This document shows, one piece after another, positions 9,544 through 18,850 of a stretch of 64,000 nt of DNA. The notes below the pieces were generated by a model. The model searched no databases, had not been told where the DNA came from, and was given only the letters and a program-made list of their open reading frames with translations. Every line of letters begins with the position of its first letter. Position 1 is the stretch's first letter. Origin of the DNA: Candidatus Rifleibacteriota bacterium (GTDB taxonomy: Bacteria > Muiribacteriota > Ozemobacteria > Ozemobacterales > Ozemobacteraceae); the NCBI GenBank assembly GCA_015232575.1, contig JADFZL010000014.1, forward strand, positions 62,001 through 126,000. Reading direction: 5' to 3'. A program made the position numbers and the translations under genes.

Positions 9544-9699
9544 TTTTCCCTGTTTGTGCTCTTTTAATGCTTCCTCGGCGAGTTTTTCAAGTATACCAGC
9601 GCTTTTTTCAAATTTTTCCTGCCATTTCACCTCAGAAGCCAACTCCGAAAGAATCCAGGCTGCCATGGTATGCTGAGTTTTTGATAGAAGCTTTGTCAT
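9511..9699 (-). CDS. small antitoxin-like protein (orphan)
   Basis: A 62-aa protein with a clear AAGGAG ribosome site 8 bases before its ATG, which supports a real gene despite its size. Its last 33 bases overlap, convergently, the 3' end of the large kinase gene. The pattern of an N-terminal alanine-rich helix, W-x-x-x-F near the middle and L-A-x-E-A-L-x-E-x-x-x-G-K near the end is typical of a family of very short proteins often found in toxin-antitoxin-like pairs; this is recognition by pattern only. No toxin gene adjoins it: upstream is the tRNA-Leu gene and downstream is the kinase. It may be a remnant or a stand-alone regulator. Confidence 0.6.
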   Translation of the reverse strand: MTKLLSKTQHTMAAWILSELASEVKWQEKFEKSAGILEKLAEEALKEHKQGKSHFAGVEPDA

Positions 9700-9800
9700 A
9701 GATTCTCTCCTTGAGCGAAGTCAAGCAATAACGCAATAAACACAAAACGGCTCTCAGTTAATTAACTAAAAGCCGCACGGTAAGAAAACAACTCATTGAA

Positions 9801-9885
9801 TGCCGGAAGTCGGGGTCGAACCGACACGCCTGTTGAGGGCGCGGGATTTTGAGTCCCGTGCGTCTGCCAATTTCGCCATTCCGGC
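9801..9885 (-). tRNA. tRNA-Leu (anticodon CAA)
   Basis: On the minus strand the 7-bp acceptor stem GCCGGAA pairs with TTCCGGC, followed by discriminator A. The anticodon loop reads CTCAAAA within a CGGGA/TCCCG stem, giving anticodon CAA (codon UUG). A long variable arm (GCCCTCAACAGGCG region) and the T-loop GGTTCGACCCC confirm a class II leucine tRNA. The 3' CCA is not encoded. It is read as a single gene from its own promoter. Confidence 0.95.
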
Positions 9886-9900
9886 CTAACGCGGTAAGGC

Positions 9901-9929
9901 ATTTTACCATACCTCAAAAAAATATTCAA
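9901..9929 (-). promoter_or_regulatory. promoter of tRNA-Leu
   Basis: On the minus strand, TTGAAT (9929-9924) and TAAAAT (9906-9901) are separated by 17 bases and end 15 bases before the tRNA 5' end. That is the expected geometry for a sigma70 promoter of a stable RNA. Confidence 0.6.
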
Positions 9930-9957
9930 GTATTTTGAAATATTTTTTTTGCAATTT

Positions 9958-12900
9958 CTATTTATGTGACTGGTGGCTTTCTATTACCTGAACGTCGAAT
10001 GCTACGTCTGAGAGAGAAACCGGAATCTGAAGTTCACGTTTGTTTCCAGCAAGGTCTTCTGCGTAGATGCGAATCATGACCTGAGGCTGCAACGACTCAA
10101 TTTTTGCCGGCATCTCAAGAAGATATCTAGCTCTTGGAGAAGGCAAATTCAACGTTGGCAGGCCGTCTGGCTGGAATTGTGGAAGCAGAGAAATTGGAGG
10201 TATTTCGCCCGACATAAGACTTGTATTGCTTGCAGTTTCATACCCCATAAAAGATGCCGATGCAAGCTCTTTATAATCAACATTATCATCAATTTCCAGA
10301 TTCACAAAGAGGCGTGATGAGCGTCGAACTTTAGGCAGCAAAGCCTGAAACAACGGATTCTTTGCAGCAATTTCTGAAAGATTCACGACTGCACATTCGG
10401 TTGCAATCTGAAATGGATATTCACTGCATCCGGGAATAACAAAAGTCGCAGTTCCATTGCCGAGATATGATCCATCGTCAATTCTGAAAGATCCTGCTTC
10501 GACGACCGAAGAAGCCAGCTCTGATCGATCACGCGGCAATGATACAAGGTCACGTATTCCTTCAACAACTCTGATTTCCCAGCGACGGTTGTCAGAGGGC
10601 GAAACTATCGTTACCCTGAAACCAGGCGGATCATTATCACAACGGGTTAAGCTTCCGGGAATTGTTTCAATTGAATCGGCTGAAGAAGTTGCTGGAAAGG
10701 TATATATGTGATTCGTTGATTTTCCATCTTTACCTGTACCATCAGACAATTTTCCATCAATTGCATAAGAAAGGCTTCCTGTCCAGTTTTCATACTTCGA
10801 ACCCGGCTCAAAAAAACCTCCTTCATTAAATTCCGGTATCTCCATTGAAAATGTCGCAGAAAGCATAAAGTCTTTATTAAAAGCAAACTCAGGCGTTTCC
10901 GGATGCTCGCCAAATTTTGGAAGAATTCCGGAAGGAGTTTTGTTCCACTTCTTCTGCCACGAATCTTTTTCTGAATGAGGCACCTGATACTTGATTCCAA
11001 AGTCTTTCATTTGTGCAACCGGATTATTCTCGTACACATGAAAAGTCATAGTAGCAAAAGGAATCGGATCGCCAGTAGTATGCATTATCTGAGATGGAGT
11101 AATTTCGGAAGGAGGAAAAACCTTTGTATCACGCCATGCAAGCTGCCAGGAATCAGACGAAAGAAAACATGTACTGCCATTTGGATTTTTATTACCAGTC
11201 GGGTACCTTGAATTCAAAACAGTACCAACAGCTCTTACCGGTTCTGAGTCTGGCACAAGACTTCGATATTGTACACCTTTTTCACCAGGCGCAGATGATT
11301 CCGACCAACTCACTCTTGGATAAACCACTTCAAGACGCAGCCTGTAAGACTGCGGATCAATTGGCGTAACAAATGTTTTTGAAAAATCCGTCCCGGAAAC
11401 TTTCTTCACAAAGCTATATTTTCTTTCACCGAGGTCTTTTATTTCTGAGCCGCGGAAGCTTCCAGACGCAACTGAAATGCCGCCGGCATGTTTTCCTTTC
11501 GGGGCAAATGCTTCGGTTAAAGCTTTTGATGCACCCGGATAAACCGGATAAGCAAGAATTTCCCATCTGAAAAAGTCAAGATCACGAGAATCTTCAGAAA
11601 CTGGGGAAATATCAACTCTTGTACCATTATTAGCAAGTCGTAGTTCGTCATCCTGTTTTACCCAACCCGGATTGTATTTTGCCATATCCACGGCAGACAA
11701 CAAACCTGTCGAACCGGAAAACGCACTTTCACTGCAGTTATAAACTCTGCCACCGGTTTTCGGAAGTTTCAATCCCATGTAGTCATTATAAGTGTCATAG
11801 TGCCAGACACCTGCCCCTGAATAGGTTTCAAGAGGTTTATCGTAATCAGTTCTGAGGTTGGCATCTCTGACAAATTGTACATCACACGATATTTCAAGAG
11901 AATCTGGAACAGCGCCTTCAACAAGCGAAGCATCCAAGTCTTTACCAGCATTGAGTTTTATATTGGAAATATAAGTTTCAGGTACAAAAGAACTTGGTGC
12001 AGATTGAACCTGTACAAAGTATTTTTTTGTCCCAATCTTCTTCTCTTTGACACACTGCACAAGATCTGACGGTTTTCCATTATCCGGAAGGTTTGAATAA
12101 TCAAAGAAACGATATTCAATATCAGCCCATACATAATAATTTCCCGGATGCGGGAAAACCGCATTGAATACGCCGAATTCACCCGTGGGTTCAGAAGCTA
12201 CTGCTATGCTCTTCAGAACTGAATTATCTGATTCAGGATCAACCCAGTCGATGTTCCATGTAATTACAGTTTTCCAGTTTTCGCTCTCAAACATGCTTGA
12301 AGGGAAGCCGCTCTTAATATCATTTCCGTCTTCATCAAACAGATAAGTGCCATCTGGTGCGGAATTAAGGTTTACCGAAACTCTACCAAGATCGCCAACA
12401 ATTCCGACATCTTTCAGGTAGATTCTTCGACCTTCGCAAAGCGGCTTGTAGCCTTCGACTTTAAAGTCTACCGATTCATTTTCAGCAATTACTTCTGTCA
12501 TAAGAGAGCCATCAGTTCTGCAAATTGCTGGTAATGACGGTTCCTGATTGTACACAACAGGACGCTGTGGAATCTGAACAACAGACAATTCGGCTTTTCT
12601 TGAACTTATTCTTACTTCAGGCATACTTTCGCAGTACCAGAATTTCGAACTCCAGGTTTTTAAACCACTCTTTATTTCACGTCTGCGGATAATTACATCA
12701 CTTCCGCAGGGAATTTTTCCAAGAAGCTGCGGGCTTTCAATGCTTCCAGAGGCATTTACAGTGTACTTTACAATTTTTTTCGAAGCGTACTGATTAATTT
12801 TCACATAGCTGAAATCGCCTTCAACAGGTTCAGTAACAGTTATGATTGTACCAGAGGCATTTTCACGCATCCAGGAAGTGATAACAGGAATCTGAGAAAA

Positions 12901-14391
12901 TGAATCTGTATACTTTTCTGGTGAAGCTGCGTCAAATTCCGGTCCCTGAATGATTCCATCGCTATCAGCCGCAGGATCAGATTCGCTGAAAAGAACATAG
13001 AGATAGCCAGAGCCATCAACAGCCAGGTCGTCAACTCTTCCAGAAAGTGTGCCCATATATTCACGCACCGGGCGCGGCTGCCTGTCGGGGTCTGCACTGG
13101 TGAAATCTGTCCTGAAGAGCTTTCCGGTTTTTGAATCATATTCAAAAGCCTTTCCACCATTTCCCCACCATGAATTCTGAAGTTTAAAAATATCAGCATT
13201 TGACCCGAAGATATAATCTGGCGGAAAAGTTCTTACCTGATCGAATTTTTCAGACACAATCATTTTTGAAACTTTTTCCGGAGCAACTCCAAGATCATTT
13301 TTCAGATATTCATAATTTCTGAGAGTGGTCTGATTTATTTCAAGGTCTTTCAAGCCCATTGTGGTATCGGAATATTTCAGAATGGGCGGATAATACTCTT
13401 GTCTGCTGGTATTTCCGGCTGGTTTGAAATAATACGTTCGCTCTTTGTTTACAAAGAAAGAATGCGCAGAATCAATCACTCTGGCAACAGGAATGTTTGA
13501 TAATACTGTAGAAGACTTGCAATTTCCGGATGCATCGTAAAGCCAGATACTTTCGTTCAGATTTTTGAGTGAAAGAATGTCTGAAAGGATGGCTTTCGTC
13601 GAAGAAAGCGCTGCTCCATCTGTGGCTTCGAAAAGAGTCAGATTTTCAAGAGATGTGTAATAAACACGTCTTTGAATCGGTGAGAATGCAAATCTGTCTT
13701 CAGAAGTTTTTCCCGATGGAAAGTCAAACATCGAAATGGCGGGCCGTCCTTCTGTTCCGTCGAGAGGAAGTCCGGGCCAGGGTGACAGGGCTGTTCCGTG
13801 TGCCCAGACCGGAATTACACCCCAACCATTCGGAGTAAGCCATCTGTCAGAATAGTTTGCACTATTGACTCCTGTAATTCCGTCCCAGACAGGTATAAAC
13901 TGGGCATTTGTTGCATAAGAGTCTGCCCAGACATATTCAAAAACCCTGTCGTTGAACCTGAAATCTTTTCTCCAGAAAGTGTCCATCTCTGAAGAGCTTT
14001 CAGACCAGTGTCTGTATGATTTCGGCAGATGAATCGTCCGAAAAATCGAACTTTCGGCAGGAAGAAACATGCCTTCGGGAATAGCGCTGAAAGCAAGAGT
14101 CTTATAAACACTGTTTTTCGAGGCGAGAAAAAATAAAGACCCGTCTATAGTTGATTGCAGGGATGTAACAGTTCCCTTAAACGCAGCAAGATCAACGAGT
14201 TTAACTGCATCTGATGCTGCCGGGGAACCCTGTACCAGTCTGGTAAATCTGTAAACACCGCTGTTCTGAGAAAACTGCTGCGGCGAAAGAAGCATATAGA
14301 CTGAACCGTCGTAAATCTCTGCGTGAAGAGTGGCAGAAATCAGAAGAAAAAGAATTACCAGCAAACGATCTAATTTTCTCGAAAATATCAT
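9958..14391 (-). CDS. large exported protein of unknown function (1477 aa)
   Basis: The start is placed at the ATG at 14391 because a TTGGAGG ribosome site lies 10-11 bases before it; the longer frame from TTG at 14418 would contain that site. Residues 1-24 form a signal peptide (MIFSRKLDRL then a hydrophobic core, cleavage likely after LHA). The N-terminal third has beta-rich, propeller-like strands and several aromatic-rich loops. The remainder is beta-rich with many Pro/Ser and ends with an immunoglobulin-like segment (IRIYAEDLAGNKRELQIPV). I recognise no catalytic motif or named family. It is divergent from another exported unknown at 14520 and shares its 128-base upstream region, so the two may be co-regulated. 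Probably an outer-surface or periplasmic structural protein (inference). Confidence 0.8.
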   Translation of the reverse strand: MIFSRKLDRLLVILFLLISATLHAEIYDGSVYMLLSPQQFSQNSGVYRFTRLVQGSPAASDAVKLVDLAAFKGTVTSLQSTIDGSLFFLASKNSVYKTLAFSAIPEGMFLPAESSIFRTIHLPKSYRHWSESSSEMDTFWRKDFRFNDRVFEYVWADSYATNAQFIPVWDGITGVNSANYSDRWLTPNGWGVIPVWAHGTALSPWPGLPLDGTEGRPAISMFDFPSGKTSEDRFAFSPIQRRVYYTSLENLTLFEATDGAALSSTKAILSDILSLKNLNESIWLYDASGNCKSSTVLSNIPVARVIDSAHSFFVNKERTYYFKPAGNTSRQEYYPPILKYSDTTMGLKDLEINQTTLRNYEYLKNDLGVAPEKVSKMIVSEKFDQVRTFPPDYIFGSNADIFKLQNSWWGNGGKAFEYDSKTGKLFRTDFTSADPDRQPRPVREYMGTLSGRVDDLAVDGSGYLYVLFSESDPAADSDGIIQGPEFDAASPEKYTDSFSQIPVITSWMRENASGTIITVTEPVEGDFSYVKINQYASKKIVKYTVNASGSIESPQLLGKIPCGSDVIIRRREIKSGLKTWSSKFWYCESMPEVRISSRKAELSVVQIPQRPVVYNQEPSLPAICRTDGSLMTEVIAENESVDFKVEGYKPLCEGRRIYLKDVGIVGDLGRVSVNLNSAPDGTYLFDEDGNDIKSGFPSSMFESENWKTVITWNIDWVDPESDNSVLKSIAVASEPTGEFGVFNAVFPHPGNYYVWADIEYRFFDYSNLPDNGKPSDLVQCVKEKKIGTKKYFVQVQSAPSSFVPETYISNIKLNAGKDLDASLVEGAVPDSLEISCDVQFVRDANLRTDYDKPLETYSGAGVWHYDTYNDYMGLKLPKTGGRVYNCSESAFSGSTGLLSAVDMAKYNPGWVKQDDELRLANNGTRVDISPVSEDSRDLDFFRWEILAYPVYPGASKALTEAFAPKGKHAGGISVASGSFRGSEIKDLGERKYSFVKKVSGTDFSKTFVTPIDPQSYRLRLEVVYPRVSWSESSAPGEKGVQYRSLVPDSEPVRAVGTVLNSRYPTGNKNPNGSTCFLSSDSWQLAWRDTKVFPPSEITPSQIMHTTGDPIPFATMTFHVYENNPVAQMKDFGIKYQVPHSEKDSWQKKWNKTPSGILPKFGEHPETPEFAFNKDFMLSATFSMEIPEFNEGGFFEPGSKYENWTGSLSYAIDGKLSDGTGKDGKSTNHIYTFPATSSADSIETIPGSLTRCDNDPPGFRVTIVSPSDNRRWEIRVVEGIRDLVSLPRDRSELASSVVEAGSFRIDDGSYLGNGTATFVIPGCSEYPFQIATECAVVNLSEIAAKNPLFQALLPKVRRSSRLFVNLEIDDNVDYKELASASFMGYETASNTSLMSGEIPPISLLPQFQPDGLPTLNLPSPRARYLLEMPAKIESLQPQVMIRIYAEDLAGNKRELQIPVSLSDVAFDVQVIESHQSHK

Positions 14392-14519
14392 AATAAAAAA
14401 ACCTCCAATTTTTCGCAAGCGCCCATCTGCATGAAAAATGGCCTGAAAAACTCAAAATTCATTCTTCATTATAATAGGAATTTTGAGAAGTCGGTAGATA
14501 AAAATTCAGTTTTTTTTTC

Positions 14520-16271
14520 ATGTTATTCATGTTATCCTGTTGTGGAATGACAAAAAGATCAATATTATTACCTTCATTGTGCGTTTTTCTGCCGGCATTG
14601 TTCTTTTCCGGACCTTCCTGCCTGTACGCTGAGCCAGTATTTCAGCCTTTTCAGACAAGTGCAGCTTTTGCAGCGACAGGAAACGCAACTTCAACTAATT
14701 TCCATGTAAAAGCTCATGGAACAAAAACTGAGGCAGATTATCCATCAAGAAATATCAGAAGTATAACCTTGTATCGCGAAGAAGATGCTTCTGAGCCACT
14801 TGCGTTAGATACAAAAATTGCAAACTCTGGAAATATAATTTCCGATAATCACGGAAACCCTGGAGCATTCATGTTTCCTGAAGCTCTCTTCAGAAAAAGA
14901 GGAGAGAATGTTTTCGCTGCAATGGTAAAAATTCCATCCAGTACGCTCAGGCTATTCGCAGCGAGTGATGCAGCGCTTCTTGCCTCAACTGACTTCGAAA
15001 GCCATCCAAAATCTGAGTCTCAAGCGGCTCTCGAGGAATTAGCCGGCAAGCATCTATCTGAAAGTCTTCTGATAAACAGAGTTTTCGACCTTATAAGCAG
15101 AGCCCGCGAAATTTCTGCTGAAAGCATTGATCTTCAAAACATCTATCCTGTAATTACTTTCAAAACAAATCCGATGAATCGCCACCCGGAAAAAACCCGC
15201 ATTGTTCCTACAGCGGTCTGTTTTCTTGATAAAAAATCCAAAAAAATTCTTCCCGGAGCATCTTCATTCATAACCATAAACGATGAGCCACTTTCAATAG
15301 ATAATTACGAATCGCTTAAAATAAATCAGACTGTTTCAGAAAAAACTCTTGACATAATTATTTCTTTCCAACTCGCTCAAATGATATTTCTTGAAACATA
15401 CGGCAGAGATTTTAACAGAATCTGGAAGTCTGAATCATCTATTGACGCGCTTCCGTGGGGAATTTCTGATCGGAAAAAAGCTTTCAGGGAAGGCTTTTCA
15501 ATGGCAATTCTTGCTGTATGCGGCTATGCGCGGCAGAACTGGCATCTGATTTCGCGTGTAAAAGACCGTGCTTTCGCACATATCAGATCGCGAGACAATT
15601 ACATTTTGAGGAGAATCTACCACCAGACTGGAAATTCAGAAAACAGACGCTGTAAAAACGCCTCACAAATGCTTGCCACATCAGGAATATCCGCCTGCGT
15701 TCTTCTGGATATTTTAACTTCGCCGAGCATTGAAAATTCATTTAATAAACTCATCGTGACCTTGAAAAATACAAAGCCTTATGATCTTTTATCTTTCGTC
15801 AAAGGTTTCGAAAAATGCAATCCGAAAGATCGCAATGAACTGTACAAAATTTTCCTGGAAAACACCTCTTTTGTTACTGTATCAGAAGAAGCATGGCGAT
15901 GCACTGACAGAATAATTCAATCGCGGGAAAACCTTTTTTCAAGAAAAACCTTCTTAAAAGATCTAAATTCTGAAGAAGCAGATTTCAACAGATTAAAAAT
16001 TTCTCTCATGAAAAAAGCGCTTAAAAGTGGCAGACTGGCAGACAATATTGGCCCACAGCTATGGTTTTCGGCATATTCTTACAAAACCGCAAAGAAGTAT
16101 TTTTTTGATCTGAACTCTGTTGACGAAGTGCAACTTTCTGATTGTGGTGTATTTTCTGAAGTGGAAATTTCCATGTTGCTTAACAAAAGACACGAATCTG
16201 GATATTTCGAAGGTGATCCGTCTGAAAAAATAAAAGAAATTTTAAAGTTAAAAACACAGTCTAAAAGCTGA
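14520..16271 (+). CDS. exported protein of unknown function (about 580 aa)
   Basis: From the ATG at 14520 the product is 583 aa; the in-frame ATG at 14547 gives a cleaner signal peptide (MTKRSILLPS plus hydrophobic core, cleavage after LYA before EPVF). Neither start has a good ribosome site. A TATAAT at about 14471 is a possible -10. The mature protein is mixed alpha/beta with a helical C-terminal half rich in Lys and Ser. A segment FQLAQMIFLETYGRDF and a cluster of Arg/His (HIRSRDNYILRRIYH) are notable, but no family is recognised. It is divergently paired with the 1477-aa exported protein, and the chemotaxis operon follows after 119 bases with its own promoter. Confidence 0.75.
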   Translation: MLFMLSCCGMTKRSILLPSLCVFLPALFFSGPSCLYAEPVFQPFQTSAAFAATGNATSTNFHVKAHGTKTEADYPSRNIRSITLYREEDASEPLALDTKIANSGNIISDNHGNPGAFMFPEALFRKRGENVFAAMVKIPSSTLRLFAASDAALLASTDFESHPKSESQAALEELAGKHLSESLLINRVFDLISRAREISAESIDLQNIYPVITFKTNPMNRHPEKTRIVPTAVCFLDKKSKKILPGASSFITINDEPLSIDNYESLKINQTVSEKTLDIIISFQLAQMIFLETYGRDFNRIWKSESSIDALPWGISDRKKAFREGFSMAILAVCGYARQNWHLISRVKDRAFAHIRSRDNYILRRIYHQTGNSENRRCKNASQMLATSGISACVLLDILTSPSIENSFNKLIVTLKNTKPYDLLSFVKGFEKCNPKDRNELYKIFLENTSFVTVSEEAWRCTDRIIQSRENLFSRKTFLKDLNSEEADFNRLKISLMKKALKSGRLADNIGPQLWFSAYSYKTAKKYFFDLNSVDEVQLSDCGVFSEVEISMLLNKRHESGYFEGDPSEKIKEILKLKTQSKS

Positions 16272-16328
16272 TTGCCGAGTTTTTTTTTCGGAAAAATAAA
16301 AATAAAATAAAAATTTGAAGTATTGTTC

Positions 16329-16357
16329 TTGCAAATAGAATTGGTGTTGTTTATAAT
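16329..16357 (+). promoter_or_regulatory. sigma70-type promoter of the cheC operon
   Basis: TTGCAA (16329-16334) and TATAAT (16352-16357) are spaced by 17 bases, about 34 bases upstream of cheC. The ribosome site GGGAAGGG follows at about 16378. This is a near-consensus housekeeping promoter, not a sigma28 type, although the operon itself encodes a sigma28-like factor. Confidence 0.65.
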
Positions 16358-16390
16358 TTTCAAATCTGTAAATTCGGGAAGGGAAAAAAA

Positions 16391-17008
16391 ATGCAGGATT
16401 TTTGCAATCTGACTGAACATCAACTTGATGCTCTGGGTGAGCTTGGCAACATTGGGTCGGGCAATGCTGCAACAGCACTTGCTCAGTTTCTGAACCGCAA
16501 AATAGACATGGATGTTCCAAAAGCAAAGATTTTGCAAGTTGAAACAATTCCTGAGCTTATTGGCGGTCATGAAGCAAGCGTTATGGGAATCTACCTTCGT
16601 GTCATGGGGGATTTCAAAGGAAGGTTCCTGTTGTTAATGCCTGAATCGACAACGATAAGGCTGCTTCACATACTGATACCGGGCTCTACGGTAAAGCGCC
16701 CGGAAGATTTGTCTGAGATGGAAAGCTCGTGTCTGAAGGAGATTGGTAATATTCTTGCCGGTTCCTTTTTGAATGCATTGTCAGTAGTTACAAGAACTAC
16801 CATGCTGCACTCGCTTCCGACAATGGCATTTGATATGGCTGGTGCTCTTCTTGACGCAGTCGCATCGGAGATGCTCGCTACATCTGAACACGTTTTGATG
16901 ATTGAGACTTCATTCAAAGACGATATGGAAAACCTTAAGATGCACATATTTTTACTCCCTGAACCGGAGTCCCTGGGATCTCTATTGGAGTTCCTTGGGG
17001 TAAAATAA
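16391..17008 (+). CDS. cheC: CheC-type CheY-P phosphatase
   Basis: CheC removes phosphate from CheY-P and binds CheD (family knowledge from Bacillus and Thermotoga). The 205-aa protein shows both half-sites of the family: E17-L-G-N20 followed by IGSGNAATAL, and KEIGNILAGSFLNAL in the second half. Two active sites are typical of true CheC rather than CheX. It ends with TAA overlapping the ATG of cheD by one base, so the two are translationally coupled. No CheA, CheW or receptor gene lies in the window. Confidence 0.9.
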   Translation: MQDFCNLTEHQLDALGELGNIGSGNAATALAQFLNRKIDMDVPKAKILQVETIPELIGGHEASVMGIYLRVMGDFKGRFLLLMPESTTIRLLHILIPGSTVKRPEDLSEMESSCLKEIGNILAGSFLNALSVVTRTTMLHSLPTMAFDMAGALLDAVASEMLATSEHVLMIETSFKDDMENLKMHIFLLPEPESLGSLLEFLGVK

Positions 17009-17496
17009 TGCCCCAGAAATACTGCGTTGGAATGGCAGAGCTTAGAATAGCCAGAGCCCCCGATACTCTGGCAACGTATGGAATAGGTTCATGCGTAATT
17101 GTTGTCATGTATGATGAATTGCAAAAACTTGGAGGTATTGTACACATAGTGCTGCCGGACTCAACTGGAATATCAGTGGATAAGGTTAATCCGCGCAAGT
17201 TTGCTGATACTGCTGTTCCGCTGCTCTTTCAGACAATGCTTCATACCGGGGCTGTGAAAAAGCATCTTCGGGTAAAGCTTGTAGGCGGCGCAGAAATGTT
17301 CCCGCCTTCGGGTGATGGTTTTTCAAGTTGCATTGGAGCAAAGAATATTGAGTGTACGCGTAACGCACTGAGGGATTTGGGAATTCCTGTGGTTTCCCAG
17401 GATGTTGGAGGTAAAAGCGGTCGTTCTCTTGAATTTAATCTTGAAAACGGCAGAGTATCTGTTAGTGTCCTCGGAAAAGAATCAAAGGAGATTTGA
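17008..17496 (+). CDS. cheD: CheD chemoreceptor glutamine deamidase
   Basis: CheD deamidates receptor glutamines and is itself regulated by CheC. In this 162-aa protein the catalytic triad can be placed by alignment to Thermotoga CheD: Cys29 (GIGSC), His46 (GGIVHIVLPDS) and Thr23. The substrate-facing segment KLVGGAEMF is also present. It is coupled to cheC and followed within 5 bases by a small membrane-protein gene. The conserved residues indicate an active enzyme. Confidence 0.92.
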   Translation: MPQKYCVGMAELRIARAPDTLATYGIGSCVIVVMYDELQKLGGIVHIVLPDSTGISVDKVNPRKFADTAVPLLFQTMLHTGAVKKHLRVKLVGGAEMFPPSGDGFSSCIGAKNIECTRNALRDLGIPVVSQDVGGKSGRSLEFNLENGRVSVSVLGKESKEI

Positions 17497-17500
17497 AAGA

Positions 17501-17893
17501 ATGCTCAGACTTTCTTTCGTTTTTGGTTTTTTTCTTTCGATAACGGTGTCTTCGATTGTTTTTTTGCTTTCGATCATGGCAAAGGTAACTCTTGCGTCAC
17601 TTATTTTTAAAACTCTGGTAACTTTTTTTATGTTTGGAATTCTCGGGGTTGCACTTGGAAGTTTTCTGGAAGTAGTACTGATGCCGGAAGTTATGAAAGC
17701 TGAAAATGCAAGAGCGCATCAGGAAATTGGTGAAACTGACACCGAGATTGAAAAGGAACTTGGAGACTTGCTTTATTCAAAAAAAATGGAAGATGAAAAC
17801 AAGAAGTCTGGATTTAAACCAACTGTATTTCCGAAGTTTACCTCTGAAAATGGACAACTTGTTTCAAATGATGATTCTGCTGTAACATCGTAA
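17501..17893 (+). CDS. small membrane protein between cheD and fliA
   Basis: The start at 17501 follows AAAGGAG at about 17486, inside the end of cheD; a longer frame from 17402 overlaps cheD and has no such site. The 130-aa protein has two membrane segments (about 1-24 and 31-57) and then a charged, Glu/Lys-rich cytoplasmic tail. Small two-helix proteins are common at this position in flagellar/chemotaxis operons just before the sigma factor gene, but I cannot name the family. Its place in the operon suggests a role linked to the sigma factor or motility. Confidence 0.75.
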   Translation: MLRLSFVFGFFLSITVSSIVFLLSIMAKVTLASLIFKTLVTFFMFGILGVALGSFLEVVLMPEVMKAENARAHQEIGETDTEIEKELGDLLYSKKMEDENKKSGFKPTVFPKFTSENGQLVSNDDSAVTS

Positions 17894-17924
17894 ATTACCC
17901 GGCTGACGAATCGGAGGAGTAGAT

Positions 17925-18767
17925 GTGAAACGTGAAACTGAATTAAAAGCCCCTCAAACTCAAGAGGAGCTGGAAAAAAGCGCAAAAATCAGAGAACAGG
18001 ACGAAGAAGATCAGAAGCTATGGATGCGCTACAAAAGCACTCGTGATCAGCGCATCAAGGATACTTTGATCCTTAAATATGCTTCTTTCGTTAAGTATGT
18101 GGCCGGCCGAATTGCCGTTAATCTTCCCAGTAATGTTGATTTTGACGATCTGGTCAGCTATGGTATTCTTGGTTTAATTGACGCAATTGAGAAGTTTGAT
18201 CCGGAAAGAAAAGTAAAATTTAAAACTTACGCAAAAACAAGAATTCGGGGCGCAATTTTCGACGAACTCAGAATCCTCGACTGGACACCGCGATCAATCA
18301 GACAAAAAGCCAGAAAACTTGAAAAAGCCTACGCCAAACTTGAAGGAAAGCTTGGACGTGATGCTACCGATGAAGAAATTGCAGATTTTCTCAAAATAGA
18401 TATTTCTGAACTTCACAAATTATTTGATGAAACAAAAAAATCTCTTCTTTTATCTCTTGATGAAATTTTTTATGATGACGAAGAAGGTTCATCACGCTTT
18501 GATTTCGTGGAAAATCAGAAGAGCGATAATCCACAGTTAAAAATTGAAGAATCAGAAGCAAAGAAGATTCTCGCTGATGCAATCAGCAAACTGAATGAAC
18601 GTGAGCGCCTTGTAATTACCTTGTACTATTACGAAGATCTTACTTCAAAAGAAATTGGAAAAATTCTCGGAGTTTCAGACTCGAGAGTTTCTCAGCTGCA
18701 TACAAAGTCAATCCTCAGACTTCGCGGCCGCCTTGCACGAATGAGAGAATCGCTGGTAGCGGAGTAA
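17925..18767 (+). CDS. fliA: FliA/WhiG-family RNA polymerase sigma factor (sigma28 type)
   Basis: GTG start after GGAGGAG. The 280-aa protein has region 2 (about 55-115, DDLVSYGILGLIDAIEKFDP then KFKTYAKTRIRGAIFDEL), the family-typical LDWTPRSIRQKARKLEKAY at the 2/3 boundary, region 3 (LGRDATDEEIADFL) and region 4 with HTH LTSKEIGKILGVSDSRVSQLH. The FliA/WhiG call is strong because of the D-W-x-P-R-S motif. Sigma28 factors drive late flagellar, chemotaxis or, in some phyla, pilus or development genes; no flagellar genes are seen here. Last gene of the cheC operon, with a terminator after it. Confidence 0.9.
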   Translation: MKRETELKAPQTQEELEKSAKIREQDEEDQKLWMRYKSTRDQRIKDTLILKYASFVKYVAGRIAVNLPSNVDFDDLVSYGILGLIDAIEKFDPERKVKFKTYAKTRIRGAIFDELRILDWTPRSIRQKARKLEKAYAKLEGKLGRDATDEEIADFLKIDISELHKLFDETKKSLLLSLDEIFYDDEEGSSRFDFVENQKSDNPQLKIEESEAKKILADAISKLNERERLVITLYYYEDLTSKEIGKILGVSDSRVSQLHTKSILRLRGRLARMRESLVAE

Positions 18768-18816
18768 TAATCGGAAAAATTATTTATTTTTCATAGTTTA
18801 CACAACACTCTCTTTA

Positions 18817-18846
18817 CAAGCCCAGACATCAGTCTGGGCTTGTTTC
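18817..18846 (+). terminator. intrinsic terminator after fliA
   Basis: An 11-bp perfect stem, CAAGCCCAGAC (18817-18827) with GTCTGGGCTTG (18832-18842), a 4-base loop and then a T-rich run. It lies 50 bases after the sigma factor stop and should end the cheC operon. Confidence 0.8.
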
Positions 18847-18850
18847 TTTT

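Noticed and set aside
9801..9885. Prophage or integrative element at the tRNA-Leu gene
   Set aside because: No integrase gene, direct repeat of the tRNA end or phage gene is seen next to it.
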